From: a virus
Virus record (IMG/VR): IMGVR_UViG_3300044948_000997
Location: 62,001 to 126,000 of that record
Reading direction: 5' to 3' (one strand)
DNA length: 64,000 nt
A program made the translations under genes and the position numbers. Below, piece by piece: positions 25,738-33,979 of this stretch. Under the pieces are notes generated by a model. It was not told the origin of the DNA, ran no database searches, and saw only the letters and a program-made list of their open reading frames with translations. Every line of letters begins with the position of its first letter. The first letter of the stretch is position 1.

Positions 25738-26516
25738 TAAGTGGTTATATAGTTTACTTCTCGTTTATTTTTGAAGAAAAATTCTTTTTTTGCGGTGTCT
25801 AACCAAAATTTAACTTCATTTTCTTGTAATTTATTTTCTTCATTATTTCTATAATTCCAAAATAAAGAATCCTCTCTCATATTAACATGTTGATATCCAA
25901 TACGTGGTACTGTCATAATTCTAACACCATTGTGTGTTAATCTTAATAAAAATTCATAACTAAATGATAGTTTAATATTTTCTTTAAGACTACCGTTATC
26001 TTTAATAACTTGTGTTCTATATAAACCACCACTTGTTTGATAATTTTGGAATTCTAATAAGACTTCATTATCTATAAATCCTTGTAATTCAGTAAATCCG
26101 TATGCCCAAGCAGACTCGTTTGTGAAATTAACAAAAGTACCCTCTTGGTTTATATCTCTAATGATTGGTAAGAATACGTCAACATCAGAATATATGTTTA
26201 GATATTCATTCATTGATTTCAACCAAATTGGTCTATACTCATCATCGATTTCAAAAATTGAAAACCATTCAGTTTCACATTTTTCAATACCTAAATTTAT
26301 TTGTGAACAAAAATCTGTATTACCTTTATTTTCAATAAATGTAATTTCTAATTTGTTTGAAAGATTTGTAAGTTCTTCTTTAATTTTGGTTGGACAAACA
26401 ATAGATAATACTACGTCATTATGAAAATCCTCAATAGAGGAAATCGCGTTAGTTAACATTTCTTTGTAGTCACCATCAATTTTATGGATTGGTAATATAA
26501 TTGTTATTTTTTTCAT
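25737..26516 (-). CDS. Glycosyltransferase family 2-like (GT-A fold)
   Basis: 259 residues. It opens with the GT2 nucleotide-binding pattern (KKITIILPIHKIDGD) and has NKGNTDFCSQINLGIEKCET, then an acidic metal site in IFEIDDEYRP, in the position of the DxD motif. It would transfer a sugar from a nucleotide donor to an unknown acceptor, either a virion protein or a host surface molecule. It overlaps the GT-B gene upstream by four bases, forming a two-enzyme unit. There is no signal peptide or membrane anchor. Confidence 0.8.
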   Translation of the reverse strand: MKKITIILPIHKIDGDYKEMLTNAISSIEDFHNDVVLSIVCPTKIKEELTNLSNKLEITFIENKGNTDFCSQINLGIEKCETEWFSIFEIDDEYRPIWLKSMNEYLNIYSDVDVFLPIIRDINQEGTFVNFTNESAWAYGFTELQGFIDNEVLLEFQNYQTSGGLYRTQVIKDNGSLKENIKLSFSYEFLLRLTHNGVRIMTVPRIGYQHVNMREDSLFWNYRNNEENKLQENEVKFWLDTAKKEFFFKNKREVNYITT

Positions 26517-27580
26517 ACAGTTTCTTCTTGTTTTAATTTTTCTAATGCAGTTTCGATTGACTCCACTCTTTTATTTTTTAAAGAATTAAAAATTGATTTA
26601 ATACTTGTTTTAGTTATTGATGTGTCATAAGGTAATAATGTTTCTTTCATTTTTTCTTTAACTTCTTCAGTTAATTCAACACCATCAATCCAAGCCAAAA
26701 TATATGACCCCAAAACATCTACAATTTTATTACTATCGTAAGTCCACATTCCATTTTCACTTAACCAAGATGGTTCTAAATTTGGAATTTTACCAACAAC
26801 AGGTACACCACATTTCATAGATTCTAATGGGAAGGTACCAAAGGTAGATTCATCATCAATCCACAATGAAACCATGCATTCTTTTAAATTCATTGCAAAT
26901 TCATCATATGTCATTTGAACCATATCTCTAAATGTAATCCATCTAAGTTGTGGGAATTTTATGTAAAATTCTGAAATTAACTTTCTATGTTTTGATCTAT
27001 CTCGACAACTAATAGCCACATATGGTTTTAATGGTAATTCAATAGGTGAAAATTGGTCACCAATAATTGGTGGAATAACATGAACTAAACTCTCAGGGAA
27101 ATATTCCATGATATATTGTTTAGTTTCTTCTGTTGTTGTGATTACTTTATCAAAACCAAAATCACTAAATCTACTACCGATTGGTAATGTTTCAAACATG
27201 TAATCTTTTTCTTGAATTAACATCACTTTTACACATTTGATGTTTGATAATTGTTGTAACGCATTTCCATAATATTCAGGAACAACAACAATGTCATCTA
27301 TTTTTAATTCAACTTTATCATCTTTAATACTTACGATATCTAAAGATGAGTATGTCTCACCTAACCAAGATTTAACACCAACATATGATTTATCTTCAAC
27401 TAAAATTTTAGCTTCAATACCATCTTCTTTTAATGTTAGTGCCAAATCGTAAATATATTTTACGGATGCCCTTGCGTTATTTTTAGAGTCGTATGTTAAA
27501 AAATATACAATACTCTCTTTTGTTTTTAATCTACCTAAAGCAGATTCTAATTTTTCTATGTTTTCGTTTTTATTACTCAT
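26513..27580 (-). CDS. Glycosyltransferase, GT-B fold
   Basis: 355 residues with the two-Rossmann architecture of GT4-like enzymes. The N-terminal half has DLALTLKEDGIEAKILVED and DIVVVPEYYGN. The C-terminal half has the donor-binding segment STFGTFPLESMKCGVPVVG, where the Glu and the GVPVV strand match the E-x7-E region of the family. The acceptor is unknown. Flanked by overlaps with the GT2 gene and the small 100-residue gene, so all three are translated together. Confidence 0.82.
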   Translation of the reverse strand: MSNKNENIEKLESALGRLKTKESIVYFLTYDSKNNARASVKYIYDLALTLKEDGIEAKILVEDKSYVGVKSWLGETYSSLDIVSIKDDKVELKIDDIVVVPEYYGNALQQLSNIKCVKVMLIQEKDYMFETLPIGSRFSDFGFDKVITTTEETKQYIMEYFPESLVHVIPPIIGDQFSPIELPLKPYVAISCRDRSKHRKLISEFYIKFPQLRWITFRDMVQMTYDEFAMNLKECMVSLWIDDESTFGTFPLESMKCGVPVVGKIPNLEPSWLSENGMWTYDSNKIVDVLGSYILAWIDGVELTEEVKEKMKETLLPYDTSITKTSIKSIFNSLKNKRVESIETALEKLKQEETV

Positions 27581-27875
27581 CGTCTTCGATTAATATTTGG
27601 TTTTTTATTAAAGTGTTAAATGCAATTTTAAATGATACTGACGTTCCTTCTTGTCCAAATTTTCCGAGACCTTCGTCTACTTCATCAATTTCACCTAATA
27701 TTCTTTCTAAACACATTTTTATTAGTTCATACTTAAAAATGTTGATGTGAGTTGATTCATCTTCTTCTTCAACAACAACAACACTGTTTTTTTTACTTAC
27801 TGGTGGTTCGGTTCTACATTTATCTGTGATTCCGTCGATATTAATGTAGTAGTTTTTTCCAAAGAGTTCAACCAT
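27573..27875 (-). CDS. Small hypothetical protein overlapping the HAD-like gene
   Basis: 100 residues. It begins MVELFGKNYYINIDGITDKC, then an acidic linker and a C-terminal helical domain (YELIKMCLERILGEIDEVDE). The first 26 codons overlap the end of the upstream HAD-like gene in another frame, yet both frames look coding. It overlaps the downstream glycosyltransferase by 8 bases. Not recognised; possibly a small regulator or adapter. Confidence 0.6.
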   Translation of the reverse strand: MVELFGKNYYINIDGITDKCRTEPPVSKKNSVVVVEEEDESTHINIFKYELIKMCLERILGEIDEVDEGLGKFGQEGTSVSFKIAFNTLIKNQILIEDDE

Positions 27876-28447
27876 AATTCTTGTATTTCAGTTAATTTAG
27901 ATATTTCTTTTTTATTTGTAAAGTGTTGATTATAAATTGTATTGAATTTGATTACCTCTTTATCTTCAGGACATAAATCCAAAATATTTTTATTATCGGT
28001 AATCCAAACATCACATTTACTCCAATTATTTTTAATTTCATCACTTTTAATGAATTGAATGTTATTACCTAAAAATCCATTTTTAGATAAAAAGAATAAT
28101 GTCGCAGGTTTAGCTTTACCCAATTCATCTAATCCAATCAATGTAAAATTATGATTTGGGTTTTCGTAAATTATTTTATGTAAATCACTAAATGTTGTTG
28201 AATAACTTAATCCTGCATGACCAAAAATTTCAATCGGATATTCTATAAAAAGAAAATAATCCGATTCTTCTTTAGATTCAAATTTATATGAGTTTAATAA
28301 GTTATCATTCTGAATTGGTTCAATTACCCCATATTCAAAATTACTTTCTAACTTAACATCATCTGCTAAGTAAGCGTCATTATAGTGATAGTCAAATTTT
28401 TGTATTGTGTTTCTTATTACTCCGTCTATACTAATGAATATTTCCAT
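27797..28447 (-). CDS. HAD-like phosphatase candidate
   Basis: 216 residues from ATG 28447. The N-terminus MEIFISIDGVIRNT resembles HAD motif I, though the usual DxD is reduced to one clear Asp (Asp8). TLIGLDELGKAKPATLFFLS and CDVWITDNKNIL match the layout of motifs II/III (Lys, then Asp). The substrate could be a nucleotide or sugar phosphate given the neighbouring glycosyltransferases. The incomplete motif I lowers confidence in activity. The 3' end overlaps the next gene by 79 nt. Confidence 0.55.
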   Translation of the reverse strand: MEIFISIDGVIRNTIQKFDYHYNDAYLADDVKLESNFEYGVIEPIQNDNLLNSYKFESKEESDYFLFIEYPIEIFGHAGLSYSTTFSDLHKIIYENPNHNFTLIGLDELGKAKPATLFFLSKNGFLGNNIQFIKSDEIKNNWSKCDVWITDNKNILDLCPEDKEVIKFNTIYNQHFTNKKEISKLTEIQELWLNSLEKTTTLISTESQINVEPNHQ

Positions 28448-28483
28448 AGTAGAAATATACAAGTAAAAAATACATAAGTAAAC

Positions 28484-28523
28484 AATAAACCCACACCATT
28501 ATGTTAAACGATGTGGGTTTATT
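28484..28523 (-). terminator. Terminator downstream of phoH
   Basis: A perfect 12-bp inverted repeat (AATAAACCCACA/TGTGGGTTTATT) with a 16-nt loop. On the minus strand it follows the PhoH stop and is succeeded by T-rich sequence. Confidence 0.7.
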
Positions 28524-28543
28524 AATTGAAATTAACTTTATTG

Positions 28544-29275
28544 TTAATCGTATCTATTTAAAATTTCACCAATAATTGGATTTCGTACAATGTCTTGCAT
28601 TCCAAATTCAAAAATTCCAATTCCTTTAACATCTTGTAATCTCATTTTAGCATCGTAAAGACCTGATTTTGTTTTATCACGATATTTGTCTGATTGTTCA
28701 AGGTCTCCTGAAATGAAGAATTTTGAATTGTATCCTATACGAGTTAATAATAATTTAATCTGTGATGGCGTAGCATTTTGTGCTTCTTCAAAAACAAGGA
28801 TTGTATTATCTACGTTCCAACCTCTCATGTAAGCGAGAGCGGCAACTTCAATATATCCTTGGTCTTTTAGTTCTTCTCTCGCTTCTTTACCGATAATCTT
28901 ATTTAAAAGATAATATGATGGATAAATGTATGGGTCTAATTTCTCTTCTAAACCACCTGGAAGTGACCCTAATTTCTCTTCAGCTTCAACTGCTGGTCTA
29001 ACTATGATTATCTTCTCATACTTGTTAGAATCGTCATATAATAGGTCTATTGCACGTTTCATTGCTATGTAAGACTTACCTACACCTGCGGGACCGAAAC
29101 ATAATGTTATTTGATTTTCTCCAAGAATGTTCCAATAGGTTTCTTGGTTTTTGGTTAGGAACTTTTCTTTAGGACGTTTGATGATTTGTCTTATCCTATC
29201 TTTATGAGATATTTTTTTCTCTTCTATTAATACGGGTGGTTGGTTGGTGGTTTTAGTTCTTGTTTTATAAGCCAA
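28544..29275 (-). CDS. phoH: PhoH-like ATPase
   Basis: 243 residues with the PhoH P-loop core: Walker A GPAGVGKS (61-68), the family segment EEKLGSLPGGLEEKLDPYIYP, Walker B-type ILVFEEAQNAT, and FISGDLEQSD. PhoH proteins are common in T4-like phages; related proteins act as RNA helicases or PhoH-PIN nucleases, but the phage role is unproven. No ATG fits; the frame opens between a stop at 29300 and TTG at 29273-29275, so a TTG start is assigned. Co-directional with dUTPase. Confidence 0.9.
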   Translation of the reverse strand: MAYKTRTKTTNQPPVLIEEKKISHKDRIRQIIKRPKEKFLTKNQETYWNILGENQITLCFGPAGVGKSYIAMKRAIDLLYDDSNKYEKIIIVRPAVEAEEKLGSLPGGLEEKLDPYIYPSYYLLNKIIGKEAREELKDQGYIEVAALAYMRGWNVDNTILVFEEAQNATPSQIKLLLTRIGYNSKFFISGDLEQSDKYRDKTKSGLYDAKMRLQDVKGIGIFEFGMQDIVRNPIIGEILNRYD

Positions 29276-29318
29276 AGTGGATAGTTTTAAAAATTCTGTT
29301 TATTGTTAATAAATATCA

Positions 29319-29948
29319 TCACTTTCCTGTTGAGCCGAACCCACCCGTACCTCTATCTGAATCAGATAATTCAGGAACCTCAGTCATATATATGGTAGGA
29401 TAAGGTAATATGATGATTTGAGCACCTCTTTCACCAACTTTATATTTAATTGAATCCAACCCTTGGGTTTTCTTAAATGTTGCTTGTAATTCACCTCTGT
29501 AACCACTATCAATAACACCAACACAATTTGATAATATTAAATCTTGATTACGTACTGAAGAACGAGGAAATATTAACCCAACAAATCCTTTCGGAATTTC
29601 CATTGCAATACCAAAACCATAAGAAACACTAAATGATGTATTTTCAATTTCTCTTGTTATTGTTAAATCCATACCAGCATCACCAACTTTAGAATATGAT
29701 GGGATTACCGCATTTGAATCTAATTTTTTAACCTTAACTAAAGTACCACCACCCGTCATTGTTGGTTGAGTGTTAATTATGCTTTGTCCCATGGGTTGTG
29801 TTGGTCCTGTTGGCATTTCTTTATGAAGTGAACTCAATACATTATCAATTTCATTCATAAAATTAACATCAACATTTCCTTCAGAACCTAATGTTTCTTC
29901 AATATCTTTTAATTTTTTAAGATATTCTTCAATAGCGTTTTTATCCAT
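29319..29948 (-). CDS. dut: dUTPase (dUTP diphosphatase)
   Basis: 209 residues; hydrolyses dUTP to dUMP and pyrophosphate, keeping uracil out of phage DNA. All five trimeric dUTPase motifs are visible: DAGMDL (90-95), PRSS (128-131), GVIDSGYRGE (144-153), GERGAQ (172-177) and the P-loop-like RGTGGFGSTG (199-208). A 65-residue N-terminal extension (helix then Pro/Thr linker) is not part of the enzyme and may mediate a partner contact. It overlaps the upstream small gene by 8 bases. Confidence 0.95.
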   Translation of the reverse strand: MDKNAIEEYLKKLKDIEETLGSEGNVDVNFMNEIDNVLSSLHKEMPTGPTQPMGQSIINTQPTMTGGGTLVKVKKLDSNAVIPSYSKVGDAGMDLTITREIENTSFSVSYGFGIAMEIPKGFVGLIFPRSSVRNQDLILSNCVGVIDSGYRGELQATFKKTQGLDSIKYKVGERGAQIIILPYPTIYMTEVPELSDSDRGTGGFGSTGK

Positions 29949-30162
29949 TTTTTTCTTTTTTATCTAAAATCCATTTATCTAACTTCTTAACTCGTTCTTT
30001 TAAGTCATTATCTTGTGGTCTTAAACAACACTCAACAAAAACATCGGTTACTCGTTGTAATTCCTCAAATGTAACTTGAACACCAACTGTACTGAGGTAT
30101 TCTAAAGCCATTTTACTTTGCGATTGACGCATTATCTGTATATCTCTGCCGTAAAAATCCAT
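29941..30162 (-). CDS. Small hypothetical protein
   Basis: 73 residues, helical, with two adjacent Cys (FVECCLRPQ) and a basic C-terminus (KKLDKWILDKKEKN). Not recognised. Its end overlaps the dUTPase start by 8 bases, so the two are co-translated; a link to nucleotide metabolism is only suggested by this. Confidence 0.6.
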   Translation of the reverse strand: MDFYGRDIQIMRQSQSKMALEYLSTVGVQVTFEELQRVTDVFVECCLRPQDNDLKERVKKLDKWILDKKEKNG

Positions 30163-30183
30163 AGTTCAGTTGGTGTTGTTAAA

Positions 30184-30420
30184 TTACTTTGTTTTGTAAT
30201 ATTCAGGTGTGTTCTTGTCATCAATAATACAATCGATTTTTAATTTCTTAACATCGATAATTTGACTTGAACGAATATCGCCCGCTAAAAATTTTGAAGC
30301 GGTGATGTTTGCCTCAGCATTTGATTCTGCTTGAACGATAATGTTTGATTTTGTTAAACGTGGGTTACCCTCTCTGTCTAATTGTTCGGATTCATATCCT
30401 ACTGTTACTGTGTAATGCAT
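30184..30420 (-). CDS. Small conserved hypothetical protein
   Basis: 78 residues, a compact alpha/beta pattern: MHYTVTVGYESEQLDREG, a strand-helix (NIIVQAESNAEANITASKFL) and a C-terminal strand pair ending in basic residues. No motif of known function. It lies between the third glycosyltransferase and the dUTPase group, with short gaps on both sides. Confidence 0.6.
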   Translation of the reverse strand: MHYTVTVGYESEQLDREGNPRLTKSNIIVQAESNAEANITASKFLAGDIRSSQIIDVKKLKIDCIIDDKNTPEYYKTK

Positions 30421-30432
30421 AATTGTTTTTTT

Positions 30433-31659
30433 TTATTTATTTATAATTGATTTGAAAAATTCTACTCTATCTTGACAAACTTTTTTAAGTGAATATTTGT
30501 CTTTTACTGTTTCATATAAACGTTCACCTAAATCTTCAATCATATTTGGGTTTTCAATTAAACGTTTCATGTTCTTCGCCCAATCTTTATGATTTCTTTT
30601 TGGATTAACCAATAGTGAGTTCCCGTTTTTATTGAAAACACCGTTATCAACCGCTGAAATTAAGTCTATTGTATATGGGTCAGTCTCACTTGCAATTATT
30701 GCCTTTTTATGAAATCCTGCCTCAATAACTTTTAGTTGTGATTTATTTCCATTAAATAACGATTCAACAAGTGGAGCTAAAGATACATCAAATGTATTAT
30801 AGTTAGTCGCATAACTATTAATTTCTTTTGTCCACCTTCTTCTATATGGTTCATTAACATCATCATAAGGTGTGTCTGTAAATGAATTTAAATATGTTTT
30901 ATATTCATCGTTCAACACACTATAGTTGTCTGTGAAAATTTTCTCATACTTATACCAAACGGTTTCGTTAGGTTTTATTGGTCTATTTCTTTGTTGATTT
31001 GTTTGACTATCAATTTCAGTCACAGTACCTCGTAAATCAAATCCACATAATACAAATTGAATCTTATCCTTATACAAATTAAATGTTGTTGAAATTCCTT
31101 GAGCCATTAAATCAATGTCGTGTAAATGTGAAGAACCACCTAACCAACCAAATCTAATTTTATCTGATTTAGTTTTATTGATTTTATATTGAGGTTCTTC
31201 TTCATTAACTGCGTTTGGAAAAACCTCAACATTTTTTACTTTTAATCTATCTTTAATTGTATTTGCAAAAATTGGTGTTGTGGTTGTAACATAATCAACT
31301 AATTTTAACATTTCAATTTTCATTTCACCAATTTTAGATGCTTTAACTTGGTGATACATTGGGTGTCTTTGATCAACAAACCATAAATCATCAATATCCA
31401 TGATAACTTTAATTCCTTTTGATTTTAACCAATTAATTCTTTTAATATTATCATCGTGATTTGTTTGATGAATAAATGTATGAAAAACAACGATATCGTA
31501 GTTTAAGAAAAATTCATCATTATTATCTGCATTATATGATATATCGACATGTACATCATTTGAATGATTATCACCAATATATTTATAGGGGTCCATAACC
31601 CTGAATTTACCAACACCGTGTTTGTCCGATGGGATTGCTAAGATTTTAATTTTTGACAT
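30433..31659 (-). CDS. Glycosyltransferase, GT-B fold (second)
   Basis: 408 residues. The start KILAIPSDKHGVGKFRV is a Gly-rich loop of GT4-like enzymes; VIMDIDDLWFVDQ and TTTPIFANTIKDRL follow as in phage glycosyltransferases. The C-terminal Rossmann domain shows IRFGWLGGSSHLHD, then LKVIEAGFHKKAIIAS, with the family Glu. With the enzymes at 25737 and 26513 this makes three glycosyltransferases within 6 kb. The acceptor is unknown; the Thr-rich fibre stalk at 34817 is one candidate (inference). Confidence 0.82.
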   Translation of the reverse strand: MSKIKILAIPSDKHGVGKFRVMDPYKYIGDNHSNDVHVDISYNADNNDEFFLNYDIVVFHTFIHQTNHDDNIKRINWLKSKGIKVIMDIDDLWFVDQRHPMYHQVKASKIGEMKIEMLKLVDYVTTTTPIFANTIKDRLKVKNVEVFPNAVNEEEPQYKINKTKSDKIRFGWLGGSSHLHDIDLMAQGISTTFNLYKDKIQFVLCGFDLRGTVTEIDSQTNQQRNRPIKPNETVWYKYEKIFTDNYSVLNDEYKTYLNSFTDTPYDDVNEPYRRRWTKEINSYATNYNTFDVSLAPLVESLFNGNKSQLKVIEAGFHKKAIIASETDPYTIDLISAVDNGVFNKNGNSLLVNPKRNHKDWAKNMKRLIENPNMIEDLGERLYETVKDKYSLKKVCQDRVEFFKSIINK

Positions 31660-31696
31660 ATAATAAAATATATCAAAAATTATTGAAAAAACAAAA

Positions 31697-32281
31697 TTAC
31701 TTTGCTTTATTTACTCCGGTAATTTTACCTTTGAATATGGAGTCACCTACTTTTAATACTAAATTTTCATTTATAGATGATGTTGTGGATGCTGTGAGTA
31801 TTTGATTTAATTTTTCATCCATTACTTTACGAATGGTATTTTCAATTAAAATTGAAATTGCATTCATATCAATATTAGATGTTTGTTGTGAATTGTTTTG
31901 TTTTGATTGAGGTTGTTTTTTACCTAAACCCTCTTGTTCCATTAAACGTTTAGCCCCTTTAACAAAATCCATATCTAAAGTATCGTTTAATGATATTTGG
32001 TCCATTTGTTGAATTGGATTTTCAATCATCGCCCTTTTAATTGCTTCAGGTAATTTAGATTGATTAATTTTATCAACCGACGGTACACCCATAGGTCTTG
32101 TTGGTTGTTTTGTAGGTTGATATTCTTCATTGTTTACAACATCTTCCGGTGCTGACCTTAGTAAACTTTCATCCACATTACCTCTTTCGTAATTTCCTGA
32201 ATCAACTTTGTTCATAACCTTTTTAGCTTGAACTAACTTATGCATTAAATCGTTTTGTGATATTGAACCTTGTTGTGACAT
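31697..32281 (-). CDS. Conserved hypothetical virion-type protein
   Basis: 194 residues, Gln/Asn/Pro-rich and largely disordered, with two helical stretches and a C-terminal strand pair (NENLVLKVGDSIFKGKITGV). The last 25 residues look like a small beta module. Not recognised; the composition and the neighbouring tagged proteins suggest a structural role. Confidence 0.55.
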   Translation of the reverse strand: MSQQGSISQNDLMHKLVQAKKVMNKVDSGNYERGNVDESLLRSAPEDVVNNEEYQPTKQPTRPMGVPSVDKINQSKLPEAIKRAMIENPIQQMDQISLNDTLDMDFVKGAKRLMEQEGLGKKQPQSKQNNSQQTSNIDMNAISILIENTIRKVMDEKLNQILTASTTSSINENLVLKVGDSIFKGKITGVNKAK

Positions 32282-32317
32282 AATATTAAATATTTTCTAT
32301 TTTAATTATAAACTATT

Positions 32318-33085
32318 TTATGAAAACATTAAATGTTTTATTTTCCTAATACTTTCATTTAATAATTCATCTTCATCTTTTTCTTCTGGATTTTGTATTG
32401 GTGGTTCAGATTGTTTTGGTTGTGGTAATTCGTCTGGTTGTTTTGGTTCTTCCGGCTGTGGTTCCGGTTGTGGTTCCAGTTGTGGTTCCAGTTGTGGTTC
32501 CGGTTTAGGAACCTCAGGTGTTTTACTTGGTTTACTTTGTGGTGTAGGTTGAGGTAATTCTTCTGGTTTTTTAGGTTCAACAGGTGTTGGTTCCGTTGGT
32601 TTAACAATCGGTTCAACTTTAGTTGGTTTTCCTTTAATTAGAGTTGGTTTTTCAATCGGTTTAGTTTTAGGTGTTTTTGTCCAATCAGAGGTTACATACG
32701 TAACACTCATAGAACGATCATCACCTTCCTTATATTGTGGTCTTTTAGTGTCAAAAGTTTCATCACTCATTACCTGAACACTTTTCATTCTACCAACCAT
32801 GAAAGTTCTCCAACCATGTTCACTAAAACCTTTTTTTGATACTGATGGTGGTTGAACCCAAGCTCTTAATATTAAATAACCCTTTTTACTTAAACCTAAC
32901 GCAACCGCCTCAGCTTTAACTCTATTACCAGCCCTAACACTATCTTTCTTAGGTTTTCTTGGACCTGAATAATAGAAAGATATTGGATATCTATTTTTAA
33001 TAGCATCCACAATCGGTTTTGTTTTTGTGGTCTTTAGGATATTTTCTTCCTCAAGTATTAAAAAGAATAATTTATTAAAGTTCAT
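32318..33085 (-). CDS. WYL-like domain protein with Pro-rich linker and C-terminal tag
   Basis: 255 residues. Residues about 22-120 follow the WYL pattern: IVDAIKNRYPISFYYSG, a lysine/arginine-rich strand, GYLILRAWVQ, then GWRTFMVGRMKSVQV and ETFD. WYL domains bind nucleic acids or small ligands in bacterial regulators and defence proteins. A long Pro/Glu/Gln linker with EPQL/EPQP repeats leads to the C-terminal tag LLNESIRKIKHLMFS, the same kind as at the N-terminus of the flavodoxin-like protein. No DNA-binding HTH is attached. It overlaps the downstream-acting neighbour by one base. Confidence 0.6.
   Translation of the reverse strand: MNFNKLFFLILEEENILKTTKTKPIVDAIKNRYPISFYYSGPRKPKKDSVRAGNRVKAEAVALGLSKKGYLILRAWVQPPSVSKKGFSEHGWRTFMVGRMKSVQVMSDETFDTKRPQYKEGDDRSMSVTYVTSDWTKTPKTKPIEKPTLIKGKPTKVEPIVKPTEPTPVEPKKPEELPQPTPQSKPSKTPEVPKPEPQLEPQLEPQPEPQPEEPKQPDELPQPKQSEPPIQNPEEKDEDELLNESIRKIKHLMFS
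32459..32507 (-). repeat. 12-bp repeats encoding EPQL/EPQP
   Basis: Four near-identical 12-bp units in the proline-rich linker of the WYL-like protein. Confidence 0.75.
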
Positions 33086-33480
33086 TATTGAAAATCAGGG
33101 TATTTGTTATTTTCACCAAACGCATTTTTAGTTACAGTTGCAATTCTTGTTTGAATGTCGGTCATAGAACCAACCTCACCATTATCACCTTTTTGACCTT
33201 TACCAAATTCATCTCCATCGGAAATTGCGTTAGGGTTTGTAACACCATAACCATTATTTGCACCATATTTATTGGTTGATACGATATCAGTTCTTGTGTT
33301 TATATCTGTTAATGAACCTACTTGTCCATTTTGGTTTTGACCTTTACCTAATTCATCACCATCAGAAATTGCGTTAGGGTTTGTAACACCATAACCATTA
33401 TTTAATGAGTATCGGTTAATAGCCAATTCAATTGGTCTAAATTGATTAGCTAAGGCTTCTAATTGTGTTATTTTTGCCAT
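33085..33480 (-). CDS. Repeat protein with 48-residue unit
   Basis: 131 residues with two copies of a 48-residue unit (starting at Asn27 and Asn75): NNGYGVTNPNAISDGDE, GKGQ, G-x-VGS-x-TDI-x-TR. A short third start appears near residue 123. The unit is Gly/Asn/Asp-rich, like a surface or decoration repeat. Not recognised. It lies between two tagged proteins with one-base spacing, so it is probably co-expressed with them. Confidence 0.65.
   Translation of the reverse strand: MAKITQLEALANQFRPIELAINRYSLNNGYGVTNPNAISDGDELGKGQNQNGQVGSLTDINTRTDIVSTNKYGANNGYGVTNPNAISDGDEFGKGQKGDNGEVGSMTDIQTRIATVTKNAFGENNKYPDFQ
33212..33405 (-). repeat. 144-bp direct repeat
   Basis: Two direct copies of a stretch with identical DNA over about 34 bases, spaced 144 bp apart, within the repeat-protein gene. 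The near-identity at DNA level indicates a recent duplication or gene conversion. Confidence 0.8.
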
Positions 33481-33481
33481 A

Positions 33482-33979
33482 TTAGTATAATATTAATTTT
33501 TTTATTTTGTTAATTTCCTCAAATAAACCTAACGATGTGATTGGTGAAATTGATGATTTATGTGAATTACTTTTAATTAAATTTAATGGGGGTAACATAC
33601 TTGGTTTCTTCTTGTGTTTCTTTAAAAAACTATTTTTTCTTTCTCCGGTCATTGCACTCATTTCATCCGCATCTTTTCTACCTTCTTTTCTATTGACAAT
33701 CATATCTCTTTCACCATCTAAGAATTGTTTTCCCCAGTTATTCATTAAATCACCACCAGCCAAGTCATACTTAATTTTATCACCAATTTTATCAATATTT
33801 TGTAAGTCATGAATAATTCGTTTTAATTGACCGTATTTAACTTTTTTATCCGTTAATAATTTTTTAGCTCTTTGTAACCCATGTGCGTGAGACCCATTAA
33901 GTCCCATGACGGCATGATTTACATTATCTAAAATATTTTGTGGGATATCAAATATCCTCTTTTTTAATTCACTATTCAT
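33482..33979 (-). CDS. Basic helical protein with C-terminal tag
   Basis: 165 residues, lysine-rich. The first 100 residues are helical with LNGSHAHGLQRAKKLL and LKRIIHDLQNIDKIG. The C-terminus ends LFEEINKIKKLILY, another instance of the E-x-I-x-K-I-K tag. It overlaps the next upstream gene by 8 bases. Possibly a DNA-contacting internal head protein (inference). Confidence 0.6.
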   Translation of the reverse strand: MNSELKKRIFDIPQNILDNVNHAVMGLNGSHAHGLQRAKKLLTDKKVKYGQLKRIIHDLQNIDKIGDKIKYDLAGGDLMNNWGKQFLDGERDMIVNRKEGRKDADEMSAMTGERKNSFLKKHKKKPSMLPPLNLIKSNSHKSSISPITSLGLFEEINKIKKLILY

